From CBDEGU01 sp965238045 (GTDB lineage Bacteria > Acidobacteriota > Terriglobia > Bryobacterales > UBA6623): 64,000 nt of DNA. Where the stretch lies: assembly GCA_965238045.1 (NCBI GenBank), contig CBDEGU010000012.1, forward strand, positions 2,799,159-2,863,158. The letters are read 5' to 3'. Made by a program: the position numbers and the translations under genes. The notes under the pieces were generated by a model. It searched no databases. It was not told the DNA's origin and saw nothing but the letters and a program-made list of their open reading frames with translations. Below are positions 39,018 to 47,565 of this stretch, in pieces; position 1 is the first letter of the stretch, and each line of letters opens with the position of its first letter.

Positions 39018-39677
39018 TCAGCCGACGGAGACTTCCTGCATGACCTTGCGGTAGTCGGCAAGGAAGCTCTCAAGGCCCGCGTCGGTCAGCGGATGCTTGA
39101 AGAGCTGATCGAGAACCTTCGCCGGCATGGTCGCGATGTCCGCCCCCGCCAGAGCGGATTCCTTCACGTGCAGCGGACCGCGAATCGACGCCGCGAGTAC
39201 CTGAGTCGAAAAGCCATAGTTCTCATAGATGGCCGTGATCTCGCGGATGAGTTCGGTTCCGTCGATATTGATGTCATCCAGGCGGCCCATGAAAGGGCTG
39301 ACGATATAGGCTCCGGCCTTGGCTGCCAGCAAGGCTTGCACGGACGTAAAGCACAAGGTCACGTTGACGCGAATTCCTTCCGAAGAGAGTGCTTTGGTCG
39401 CCTTGATTCCCTCGGGAATCAGCGGGCACTTCACGACCACATTCGGGTGAATGGCGGCGAGTTCCTTGCCCTCGCGGATCATCTCGCCGGATTCGACCGA
39501 GACGACTTCGGCGCTGATATCCCCATCGACGATATCGCAGATCGCGCGAATCTGCTCGGCCCTCGGCCGGCCTTCCCGTGCAATCAGCGTCGGGTTGGTT
39601 GTAACCCCATCGATAATGCCGAAGGCGGCGGATTTGCGAAGCTCATCCAAATTTGCTGTATCGAGAAAAAACTTCAT
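39018..39677 (-). CDS. Transaldolase, small (TalC/fructose-6-phosphate aldolase) type
   Basis: A 219-residue protein; the ATG at 39677 follows an AGAGG ribosome site. It matches the small transaldolase family: MKFFLDTANLDELR, GVTTNPTLIA, catalytic Lys83 (VVVKCPLIPEG), NVTLCFT, and FMGRLDDI. It interconverts sugar phosphates (erythrose-4-P/sedoheptulose-7-P) in the pentose phosphate pathway, or acts as a fructose-6-phosphate aldolase. Convergent with the exporter ATPase gene. Confidence 0.93.
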   Translation of the reverse strand: MKFFLDTANLDELRKSAAFGIIDGVTTNPTLIAREGRPRAEQIRAICDIVDGDISAEVVSVESGEMIREGKELAAIHPNVVVKCPLIPEGIKATKALSSEGIRVNVTLCFTSVQALLAAKAGAYIVSPFMGRLDDINIDGTELIREITAIYENYGFSTQVLAASIRGPLHVKESALAGADIATMPAKVLDQLFKHPLTDAGLESFLADYRKVMQEVSVG

Positions 39678-39920
39678 GAGAACCTCTTTTTCCGCTCTGA
39701 CCGACCAGACCGCTGGTTCGTGAGTCAGCGGGATGACAGGCCGCGGAACGGCTGGCAACCCGTCTTTGGTTCATCATACAACAGGCGCCGAATGCGGTTC
39801 TCCGAAAGGCAGGATCGCCAGCTAAATTGTCCGCCGGCCAGGTCCGGCGTGGGGGTCCGCCTTGCTGTGTCGCGGCCGCGAACCGGGCAGGGCCAACCCC
39901 AATGATAGGATGACTAGTCT

Positions 39921-41153
39921 ATGGGTGGGACCTTACTCGGCCGCAGAACCTTCTTGGCGGGGCTGTTCTCACCCATCTCCGCCCATTCTCTGAGCTCCGC
40001 TTCCGGGCGCGCGGCAGGCAAGGGGTCCCGCATCGAGGCGCGTGCGGCGGCCAGTCCGGATGAGCTCACTGGACGACGGACCTGGAGGCTGACCGATCCG
40101 GCCGTGCTGCACCACATGCCGCACTATCATCACCGCTTCATTGCCGCCAACAGCAAGTTCATGCTCGTGGCGGGCGAGCACTCTGGCTCGCGGCAGATCT
40201 ATCGGATGAAGCTGCCCGGTGGCGACCTGACTCAGCTTACCAGCGGTCCCGGCATTCATCCCTATTCGCCCACACTGTGCTCCAAGGAGCGCCGGTTCTA
40301 CTACTTGCAGAGCAATACCCTGAAGAGGCTCTCGGTCAAAGGCCGCGGCGAGCGCCGCATCTACCAGACCGAGAGCGGCTGGCGCATGACTGGACATCTC
40401 GCCGTGCCGGATCACGCTCGTCATGCCGCCATCATCGAAATGGCGTCCGAGGATTGGGTCGAGGGTTTTGAAGAGCAGTTCGCCCGCCGTCCCCGCTGCC
40501 GAATTCGGATCGTCGATTTGAAGAAGGGAGGGGCACGGACGCTGGTAGAGGAACCAAACTGGCTGGCGCATCCGCGGTTTCGTCCGCGGGGCAGCGACTT
40601 GTTGTTCTGCCGCGAGGGCCCTTGGGAGAAGGTCAACGGACGCCTCTGGCTGGTCAGTCTCGACGGCCGCAGGATCAAGAATCTGCGGCCCCGGCAGGGG
40701 TCCGAGGCATTGGGCCACGCGTATTGGACCCGCTTCGGTAATGAGATTTGCTACGCCTTCTACCCGGATGCAACCGGCCGGGGAGCGACCCTCCGCTGTT
40801 TCAATGTGACGACGGGCAAGGAGCGCATCTTGGCGAAATGCTCGAAGTTCGGGTGGCTCATGGGCAATCACGACAATTCGGCGATTGTCGGCGCGAGCCG
40901 CAGCCTGGCCGGGCCGAATCTGTATGTCTTGTTTCCGCGTCTGCGCCGAGAGGTTACGATCGCCGAGCACGCCAGCAGCGCCGAGCCCTATCCGCTGGGC
41001 GGAACCAGTGTGCTCGATCCGTTCGCCGCCTGGCCCGAACCGGTTTTCTCGCCCGACAGCCGCTGCGTTTTCTTTGTCAGCGACCGTGAAGGCCAGCCGG
41101 CCATCTACCGCGTAGAAGTCGCCGATCTAGTGGAAGATTTGCCGGCAAGTTGA
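39921..41153 (+). CDS. Oligogalacturonate lyase-like (PL22) beta-propeller protein, exported
   Basis: A 410-residue protein with a Tat-like N-terminus (GRRTFLAGLFSPISAHS). The mature part resembles PL22 oligogalacturonate lyases: RLTDPAVLHHMPHYHHRFIA, AGEHSGSRQIYRMKL, YYLQSNTLKRLSV, then propeller blades to the C-terminus (SPDSRCVFFVSDREGQPAIY). PL22 enzymes use a histidine-coordinated manganese to cleave digalacturonate from pectin. An exported location differs from the usual cytoplasmic PL22 enzymes, so activity on pectin fragments is a hypothesis. Confidence 0.75.
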   Translation: MGGTLLGRRTFLAGLFSPISAHSLSSASGRAAGKGSRIEARAAASPDELTGRRTWRLTDPAVLHHMPHYHHRFIAANSKFMLVAGEHSGSRQIYRMKLPGGDLTQLTSGPGIHPYSPTLCSKERRFYYLQSNTLKRLSVKGRGERRIYQTESGWRMTGHLAVPDHARHAAIIEMASEDWVEGFEEQFARRPRCRIRIVDLKKGGARTLVEEPNWLAHPRFRPRGSDLLFCREGPWEKVNGRLWLVSLDGRRIKNLRPRQGSEALGHAYWTRFGNEICYAFYPDATGRGATLRCFNVTTGKERILAKCSKFGWLMGNHDNSAIVGASRSLAGPNLYVLFPRLRREVTIAEHASSAEPYPLGGTSVLDPFAAWPEPVFSPDSRCVFFVSDREGQPAIYRVEVADLVEDLPAS

Positions 41154-41404
41154 GAGCCGGCCAAACGGCGCCGCCTGGCCGGTCCTTCGTCCTGCTTTGT
41201 CCAGTTTCGCCCGGTTTTTCGGAGATTTTGGGGCCGGGTCATGCCGCCCTCTATCTCGCGCGACGATAGTGCACGACTGCGCTCGTAGCCCTTCGCGGTG
41301 GATGTCCACTTCGAGAGCCGTCCGAAGACCCGCCTTTGCGGTCATCGTCTCCTCTGTGATTCGAGGAGGCGACGAACCGCGGGGGCGAGCGGTCTGTCGC
41401 TTGA

Positions 41405-43510
41405 TTACGCCTTTCCGGCCGGGCCCAGAGGTTCGATTTGACGCAGCTTCTTGGCCTCCAACTCCCGGTAGCAGTCGGGGAGATCGAATTTGGCGAGCAC
41501 ACCGGGCACGAACGAGGACAGCGGCCAGGTGTAGGTTTCCGACTCGGCGACATCGGCGTAGGAGGAAAGCGCATTCTTGAGCGTCACCTGGCTTACGCCA
41601 TCGGCCAGCAGAGCGGCGAATGTAGCCGGAATCGCTCCCCAGCCCTTGGCCGCGAGGTGGATTTCGTGATGGCCGAAGGTGCGCAGCCAGTCCAGGACCC
41701 TTAGCAGATCGAAGGTCTTCTGCCCTGCGTAGGGGTAGTCGAGCATGATCGAGTGGATGGCGTAGAAATAGTCACTGCCATAGGGGTTGAGGAAGCTGTC
41801 TACGCCGCAAGTGTCGGGGCGTGAATCACCAATGCCTCTGACGTCACAGGCAAAGAAAGCCGCGCCGGGCTCGGCGGCGAGCAGGTCTTGGATCAACGGC
41901 TCGTCCCGCAGTTCGGCGTCGGCGGAGTGGTGCGAAACATAGAGAATGGCCCGTTTGGCTCCACGCGGCGGACGCGAGTGGAGCGGCTCGGTCGAGAGCC
42001 GGCAGACCAACGCGTGAATGCCGGGCTCGGTCTCGACCGCGTAGGTGATCGAGTACTGGGTGGGGTAATTTCTGGATTTTCTCGTTCGCAGGATGCGGTA
42101 GTCGGCGATTCCCCTTCGTTCGGGCATCTTCAGCGCGGCCTCGAGGGCCGCGGCCAAGCCGTCGCCGCGCAATCGCCGCCGGGCGCGGCTCAGTTTCTTG
42201 GATTTCGCTTTGGTGAATGAGAATATGGGGCGGGAATCGAGTCCGGCCACCTGCCCTCGCGGCGTACAGTAGAGCGTGGCGTCCTCTTCCATGACCAGAT
42301 TGGGTTCGTTTCGCGCATCGGAAATCCCGGTCGCCCGGTTGAACCACTGGTACATGGCTTCGCGGTTTTCTTGGGAATAGCCGTGATAGGTCGGTCCGCG
42401 GAAGCGGGCGATGTTGTCTTCGGCGCCGAGCAGCGTATAGAGGCGCTTGAGCCGCAGATAGGCTTCCTCGTTGCCGCGGGCATCGAAGTAGTCTTTCTCC
42501 TTGCCCAGGAGAATGACCGGTTTCGGCGCCATCGCGGCAATGAAGTCATCGTGATCGAGACCGAGACCGAGCGCTCGCGGAGGGCACTGTTCGGTGTCGG
42601 CGGGCAGTTCGTTTTCAAGGTTTCGCCGAAACGTCGTAACAAAGCAGCTCGGAGCGGCCATCGTGTAGCGGCGGTCGAGGCCGCAAAGCCAGGTCGTCAT
42701 GGTGCCGCCGCCGGAATTGCCGGTCACACCGACGTGCTTGGGGTCGACCTCGCCGCGAGTGAGCAGATAGTCGAGGGCGCGGACGCCGTCCCAGGCGCGC
42801 CACGCGCCGACGAATTCGCCGACCAGGAACTGCTGATTGCCGGCATAAAGATGTTCCCTGGTCCCGATGCCGACCTTCGGCTGAAGGTTCTCGTCGGTGT
42901 ACTGCAGACGCTCTCCCTGGCCGAGCGGATCGTAGAGCAGAACGACGTAGCCTAGCCGCGCGAGTCCCTGCGCGAAGGACTGGTAGACACCGGCGGCCTT
43001 GCCGTTGGCGGAGTGGCCGCAAGTCCCAACGACGCCGGGCAGGGGGAAGGCGCGGCCCTTGGGGATGTAGAGATTGGCGGTGACGAGAAAATTCGGGCGG
43101 CTCTCGAAAATCACTTTCTCGATCTTGTAGGCGTCGCGTTCCACCGTGCCGGTGATACGAGGCTTGAGCGGAGTCTTTCGCGGATCGGGGCCGAAACACA
43201 GCCGTATCCTTTGCTGAACCGAGCGGACGTAGGCTTCGGCGTCCTGCTTGGTGTTCAGCCTCATCTTCACCGCGAGGGACTGTTTTTCGATCTCGCGGAG
43301 ACGGTCGACGAACCATTCCTGGACCATGCGGGGGAAGCGGTTGAAAACGGGGATTTCGGCGGCGGGCGGAGGCGGCGCGGCGTCTAGCGGCGTTGTGACG
43401 AGGGAGCCGGTCCAGGGCAGACCGAGTGCGCCTAGGCCGGCGAGGCGGAGCAGTTCGCGCCGCGAGGGGTCACCGAAGAGATGGAGCAATTTGTTGAGGT
43501 GGTTGCTCAT
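41405..43510 (-). CDS. Acetyl xylan esterase-like alpha/beta-hydrolase, exported, two-part
   Basis: A 701-residue protein; the ATG at 43510 follows GGAGAA and leads into a Tat-like signal (SRRELLRLAGLGALGLP). An alpha/beta-hydrolase domain (about 130-370) has nucleophile Ser266 in GVTGNSGGGTMT and VGTCGHSANGKAA near the start, as in AXE1/CE7-like and prolyl-oligopeptidase-like esterases. A second hydrolase-like portion follows (about 420-690: RAILYVSHHSADAEL, FACDVRGIGDSRPD), so the protein looks like a tandem of two related folds, of which the second lacks an obvious nucleophile. It probably removes acyl groups from plant polysaccharides. The intergenic region 43511-43889 is divergent to an aminotransferase. 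Confidence 0.82.
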   Translation of the reverse strand: MSNHLNKLLHLFGDPSRRELLRLAGLGALGLPWTGSLVTTPLDAAPPPPAAEIPVFNRFPRMVQEWFVDRLREIEKQSLAVKMRLNTKQDAEAYVRSVQQRIRLCFGPDPRKTPLKPRITGTVERDAYKIEKVIFESRPNFLVTANLYIPKGRAFPLPGVVGTCGHSANGKAAGVYQSFAQGLARLGYVVLLYDPLGQGERLQYTDENLQPKVGIGTREHLYAGNQQFLVGEFVGAWRAWDGVRALDYLLTRGEVDPKHVGVTGNSGGGTMTTWLCGLDRRYTMAAPSCFVTTFRRNLENELPADTEQCPPRALGLGLDHDDFIAAMAPKPVILLGKEKDYFDARGNEEAYLRLKRLYTLLGAEDNIARFRGPTYHGYSQENREAMYQWFNRATGISDARNEPNLVMEEDATLYCTPRGQVAGLDSRPIFSFTKAKSKKLSRARRRLRGDGLAAALEAALKMPERRGIADYRILRTRKSRNYPTQYSITYAVETEPGIHALVCRLSTEPLHSRPPRGAKRAILYVSHHSADAELRDEPLIQDLLAAEPGAAFFACDVRGIGDSRPDTCGVDSFLNPYGSDYFYAIHSIMLDYPYAGQKTFDLLRVLDWLRTFGHHEIHLAAKGWGAIPATFAALLADGVSQVTLKNALSSYADVAESETYTWPLSSFVPGVLAKFDLPDCYRELEAKKLRQIEPLGPAGKA

Positions 43511-43889
43511 GAGAAGTTCTCCATCGTCCCACAGGGTAGCGAATCGCGGAAGCATAGGGATTCGCAAGCAGAACAGTGCGGGAGTATAGCAATTGGCAAG
43601 TCAACCATGCTAGGTCTGGGAAGAAAACTGATGTGCCCAGGGGGGATCGGGGACGGGAAGCTGTGAAAAAATCGGGACTGCCACAAGCGATGGCGAAACG
43701 TCCTCTGATTCGCAAGAACTATAGGTGATGCGCGGCTGGCTCTCCCCCCCGAACTCCCCCGATCCGGTTTTCCCCGTCATCGTCGCCCAATAGGCTGGCA
43801 CCCTAGAATGGATTCTGGGGCCGTCTAGAAGTCCATCTTGCGGGTCCGGGCGGATTCCGTGCGCCTCGGATCGAGAACCGAACTTAGCC
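43511..43889. other. 379-bp divergent intergenic region
   Basis: Lies between the esterase gene (minus) and the aminotransferase gene (plus). GATTCGCAAG occurs at 43559 and again at 43707, a short direct repeat of uncertain meaning. No gene and no convincing promoter pair were seen. Confidence 0.4.
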
Positions 43890-45143
43890 ATGTTTTCCCA
43901 ACGAACGGGATGGAACACATCTCCGAACCGCCTCACGCGGGCACTGGCCCGGCGGCGCGCGAGCGGTGCGCCGGTGATCGACTTGACCGAATCGAATCCC
44001 ACGCGGTGCGGGTTTCAGTTCGACCAGCGGATGATCGCGGCCGCGCTGGCGGAAGGCGCCGCCGCACCCTATGCGCCTGATCCGCTGGGGCTGCTTTCGG
44101 CGCGGGAAGCGGTGGCGGACTACTACGCCGAGAGTGGCGTTTCGATTTCGCCCGCTCAGATTGTTCTGACCACCGGGAGCAGTGAAGCCTATTCGTTCGC
44201 CTTTCGCTTGCTAGCCGACCCTGGGGACGAGGTTCTGGTCCCCTCGCCGAGTTATCCGCTGTTTGACTTTTTGGCCGACATCAATGATGTCAAGGCGATG
44301 CGGTATCCGCTCGGCAATGAGTACGGTGCGGATCTCGGCTGGTGGATCGATCTCGAGGAGTTAGAGGCACGCATGACTCGGCGGACGCGGGCGGTTGTTA
44401 CGGTGTCTCCGAACAATCCGACGGGGTGCTATGTGCGGCAGGCGGAACAGGATTTGCTTGTACAACTTGCTTTGCGGCGGCGGATGGCGCTGATCGCCGA
44501 CGAAGTCTTTCGCGACTTCGCCTGGAGTGGGGATGTTGCAAGTGCCGGTGGCCCTGGGCTGGCCGGGAGCACTGGGCGGGCTGGGAGCACTGGGCGGGCT
44601 GGGAGCACTGGGCGGGCCGAGAGCGTCGCCGGGGTGACGGACTGCCTGACATGTACTTTGAATGGGCTCTCGAAGCTCTGCGCGCTTCCGCAGATGAAAC
44701 TCGGCTGGATGGTTGTTAACGGTCCGGAGGAACTTGTGCGTCCGGCGCTGGAGCGGCTGGAGGTTTTGGCGGATACCTATTTACCGGTCGGCACGGCGGT
44801 GCAGCATGCCGCCCCGGTCCTGCTCGCTCAGCGGCCGGCGATCCAGCAGGAGTTGCTCGAGCGGATTCGGGCCAACCTGGAGCACTTGGATCAATGTGCC
44901 GAGGGCTCCGCATGCAGCCGGTTGCCCGCTGAAGGAGGATGGTACGCGGTGTTGCGCGTGCCGGAAACTCTAGATGACGAGGAGTGGGCGGTGCGCTTGA
45001 TGGAAGAAGAAGGAGTCTATGTGCATCCGGGGCATTTGTTTCATTTCAGCGGCGGGGCATACCTGGTGCTCAGTTTGATTGCCGGCCAGGAGAGTTTTGC
45101 CCAAGGCGTGGGGCGTTTGCTGCGCATGGTGGCGGCGGGATAG
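43890..45143 (+). CDS. Class I/II PLP-dependent aminotransferase with an in-frame tandem repeat
   Basis: A 417-residue fold type I aminotransferase: VLTTGSSEAYSFAFRLLADP, VPSPSYPLFDFLADIN, TVSPNNPTGCYV, IADEVFRDFAW, PLP lysine Lys262 (NGLSKLCALPQMKLGW), and the C-terminal FHFSGGAYLVLS. Between the DEVF strand and the lysine lies a Gly/Ser/Thr/Arg/Ala insert formed by three copies of an 18-bp repeat (44565-44618). It probably transaminates an aromatic or branched amino acid; the substrate is unknown. Confidence 0.9.
   Translation: MFSQRTGWNTSPNRLTRALARRRASGAPVIDLTESNPTRCGFQFDQRMIAAALAEGAAAPYAPDPLGLLSAREAVADYYAESGVSISPAQIVLTTGSSEAYSFAFRLLADPGDEVLVPSPSYPLFDFLADINDVKAMRYPLGNEYGADLGWWIDLEELEARMTRRTRAVVTVSPNNPTGCYVRQAEQDLLVQLALRRRMALIADEVFRDFAWSGDVASAGGPGLAGSTGRAGSTGRAGSTGRAESVAGVTDCLTCTLNGLSKLCALPQMKLGWMVVNGPEELVRPALERLEVLADTYLPVGTAVQHAAPVLLAQRPAIQQELLERIRANLEHLDQCAEGSACSRLPAEGGWYAVLRVPETLDDEEWAVRLMEEEGVYVHPGHLFHFSGGAYLVLSLIAGQESFAQGVGRLLRMVAAG
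44565..44618 (+). repeat. Tandem repeat 3 x 18 bp inside the aminotransferase gene
   Basis: Unit GGGAGCACTGGGCGGGCT occurs three times head to tail (third copy ends in C instead of T). Each unit adds one six-residue block of Gly-Ser-Thr-Gly-Arg-Ala type, so copy number changes keep the frame. Confidence 0.95.
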
Positions 45144-45288
45144 GGGCCCCATGGCACTGGAGCAGTTTCATACCTGTCACAGACCGTATCCGCAATGGCG
45201 AAAGCAAGCCTGAACGGCCCGGGCAGTGGCGGCGGCGAGGGCTTGGTCGAGGCAGGATTCCAGCGGGCAAGTTTGAGCGAAGCCTTTC

Positions 45289-46989
45289 CTACCAGGTGAT
45301 TGCGTGCCCGTCCCGGCGGGGGTCCGCGCCCCCGGCGAGAGCGCCGGTTTCAGGATCGATGTAGACACCCTGGACACCGCCCGCGTTGCCCGGTTTGACA
45401 AGGTGATGGCCCAGGGCCCGCAGCTCTTCGTAGACCTTCGGTGGAAAGCCGTAATCGAGGTAGGTGTTCGAATCGGTCTTGATGGGCGCGCGGCCCCCGG
45501 CGCGGTTGATCATCATGCGCGGCGAGGCGATGGCCTGCTGGATGTCCATGCCGTGGACCAGCACTTTGGTGATCACCTGCCCCACCGTCTGCGGGATGGT
45601 GTAGCCGCCGGCCGCCCCGACGGCCATCAACAGTTTGTCGCCCTTCATCACGAGCGCCGGCGTCATGACCCCTTTCGCGCGCTGCCCGCCTTCGAGCAGA
45701 TTGACGTGGCCGGGCGGGCTGAGGACAAAGCCGTAGCGATGGCCGTTGTTCAAAAAGATGCCCGTATCACCGGCGATCACCCCGCTGCCAAATCCGCTCA
45801 CAAGCGACTGCGTGAAAGCAACTGCATTGCCCCAGCGGTCGGCCGCGGCGAGGCTCGTTGTCCCGACCGTCGGCAACAGCGGCCCGTGAAACGCGGCGAC
45901 CTTCTTCGGGTCGATCTTGGCCCGTTGCTGAGCGGCATACTCTTTCGAAATGAGGCGGTCGACCGGGATATCGACATCCTTGCCGGTGTTGTAGCGGTCG
46001 TCGTCGGCGAGAGCCAGCTTCATGGCTTCGAGCCAGCGGTGGGCGAAGTCGCTGCCGTAGAGCTCGAGGCTCGGCAAGTCGAAGCCTTCCATGATGTTGA
46101 GCGCCTGGAACATGCTCATGCCGCAAGAGCCGGGCGGCAGGGCGTAGAGCGTGTGTCCATGGAAAGTGGCGCGGATGGGTTCACGCCAGCGCACCTCGAA
46201 GTTTTCGAAATCACCTTTGGTGAGGATGCCACCGTTGCGCTGCAAGAAGCGGATGATCTCGCTCCCGAGTTCACCCTTGTAGAACAGGTCGGCGCCGTGG
46301 AGGGCAACACGCCGGAAGCTGCGCGCGAGGTCCTTCTGCTTGATGATCTCGGCCATCCGCGGGGGCCTGCCGTTCGGCAGAAAGACCCGCGCCGAGGTCG
46401 GGAATGGCTGTAGTTTCTTGGCCATGCCGCGAATCGACATCTCGTCGTATTTCGAGATCACGAACCCGCGCTCGGCCAACTCGATCGCCGGTTCGAACAC
46501 ATCGCCGAGGCTCATCGTGCCGTGGCGGGAAAGCGCCTCGGCCCAGCCTTTCAGCGCACCGGGGACGATGGGCGCGAGGTAACCCTGGTCGCAGTCCTTC
46601 TCGGTGAGCCTGCCGGGCGAGGCCACCGCCGGGCTGACGCCCATCATGTCGAGCGCGACTACCTTGTGCTCCGCGGCCAAGTAGATCAGCATGAAGCCGC
46701 CGAAGCCGCCCATCCCCGACATATAGGGTTCGGTCACGTTCAGCGCGGCCGCGGCGGCGACGATGGCGTCGATCGCGTTCCCGCCCTTCATCAACATGCG
46801 CAGGCCCGCGAGCGAGCCGTGTTGATCGGCCGTGGAGACCGCCCCGTTGCGTCCCCAGACGACGCGGTGCGCGGTGCCTTCGAGATGCGGCGCATCGAAC
46901 TTGACTACATCGCCGACCTGTTGGGCGGGCGCAAGGGCCGTCCCGCTGGCGGCAAGGCCAAGGGTCGAGAGAAAGTCGCGTCGTTTCAT
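45289..46989 (-). CDS. ggt: Gamma-glutamyltransferase, Tat-type signal
   Basis: A 566-residue GGT of normal length. The N-terminus has a twin-arginine-like signal (MKRRDFLSTLGLAASGTALA). The self-processing nucleophile is Thr377 in TVGTTSLAAADRWGNAVAFT, aligning with TTHYSVVD of E. coli GGT; further conserved parts are MLMKGGNAIDAIVAAAAALN and LPPGSCGMSMFQALNIM. It hydrolyses or transfers the gamma-glutamyl group of glutathione-like peptides. Convergent with the aminotransferase. Confidence 0.94.
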   Translation of the reverse strand: MKRRDFLSTLGLAASGTALAPAQQVGDVVKFDAPHLEGTAHRVVWGRNGAVSTADQHGSLAGLRMLMKGGNAIDAIVAAAAALNVTEPYMSGMGGFGGFMLIYLAAEHKVVALDMMGVSPAVASPGRLTEKDCDQGYLAPIVPGALKGWAEALSRHGTMSLGDVFEPAIELAERGFVISKYDEMSIRGMAKKLQPFPTSARVFLPNGRPPRMAEIIKQKDLARSFRRVALHGADLFYKGELGSEIIRFLQRNGGILTKGDFENFEVRWREPIRATFHGHTLYALPPGSCGMSMFQALNIMEGFDLPSLELYGSDFAHRWLEAMKLALADDDRYNTGKDVDIPVDRLISKEYAAQQRAKIDPKKVAAFHGPLLPTVGTTSLAAADRWGNAVAFTQSLVSGFGSGVIAGDTGIFLNNGHRYGFVLSPPGHVNLLEGGQRAKGVMTPALVMKGDKLLMAVGAAGGYTIPQTVGQVITKVLVHGMDIQQAIASPRMMINRAGGRAPIKTDSNTYLDYGFPPKVYEELRALGHHLVKPGNAGGVQGVYIDPETGALAGGADPRRDGHAITW

Positions 46990-47557
46990 GGTGGCGCTCC
47001 TTCGCGGAATGGCAGTAAGGGCGAGTCCGTGAGAATTATACGAGAATCGGGGAGCATACTCAAGCCAAGGGCATTCTCAACTGAATGGCATTGTCAAGTT
47101 GACGTGGGGCAGAGCCGGCGAAGAAGATCTGGAGAAGAAGTCGGCGGGGTGTCGTTCGGTTCATTCGATTGCGATTCATAGCGCAGCACGATTCACCCGA
47201 AAGGGACTTGTTGCTTGCTTTGCTTGCTGCTGGAAAAAGCTCAGAAACTTAGTCAAGTCGCCTATCTTCGAATCGCAGCTATCCGTCTTGTCTTCCAAGC
47301 CGGCCGCGGTGGCTCAGGAACACTGAACGCCGGCGGGAGGATCGTCACGGGCTCTTCGTCGCACGAGAAAAGATGGACGATGTACGCACATTCCCCTGGG
47401 CTTTTCCGGACCGGCGTGAGTTTCTCTGTCACCTCGACCAGGCACGCAGTTTCGAGGCCGCCCCAAACGAGGACAATAATAGAGTTGACTCAGCAGGCGG
47501 ACCGCCCCGGTAATTTGCGCCGGGACCATGGCTTCGACTATCCTATGGGCGTCGGAA
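46990..47557. other. 568-bp stretch without a convincing gene
   Basis: Upstream of ggt (minus) and, before the IS256-type insertion, upstream of the glucosyltransferase-like gene that starts at 49021. A frame at 47215-47775 has no recognisable protein content and runs into the IS, so it is not called. TTGACT at 47485 and TAATTT at 47511 could be a weak promoter for the original downstream gene, with a poor 20-bp spacer. Confidence 0.45.
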
Positions 47558-47565
47558 TGGCCGAA
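47558..47565. repeat. 8-bp target-site duplication, left IS256-type copy, left side
   Basis: TGGCCGAA, identical to 49014-49021 on the far side of the element. Confidence 0.9.

Noticed and set aside
44565..44618. CRISPR-like repeat
   Set aside because: Contiguous 18-bp units without spacers inside a coding frame; this is a tandem repeat.
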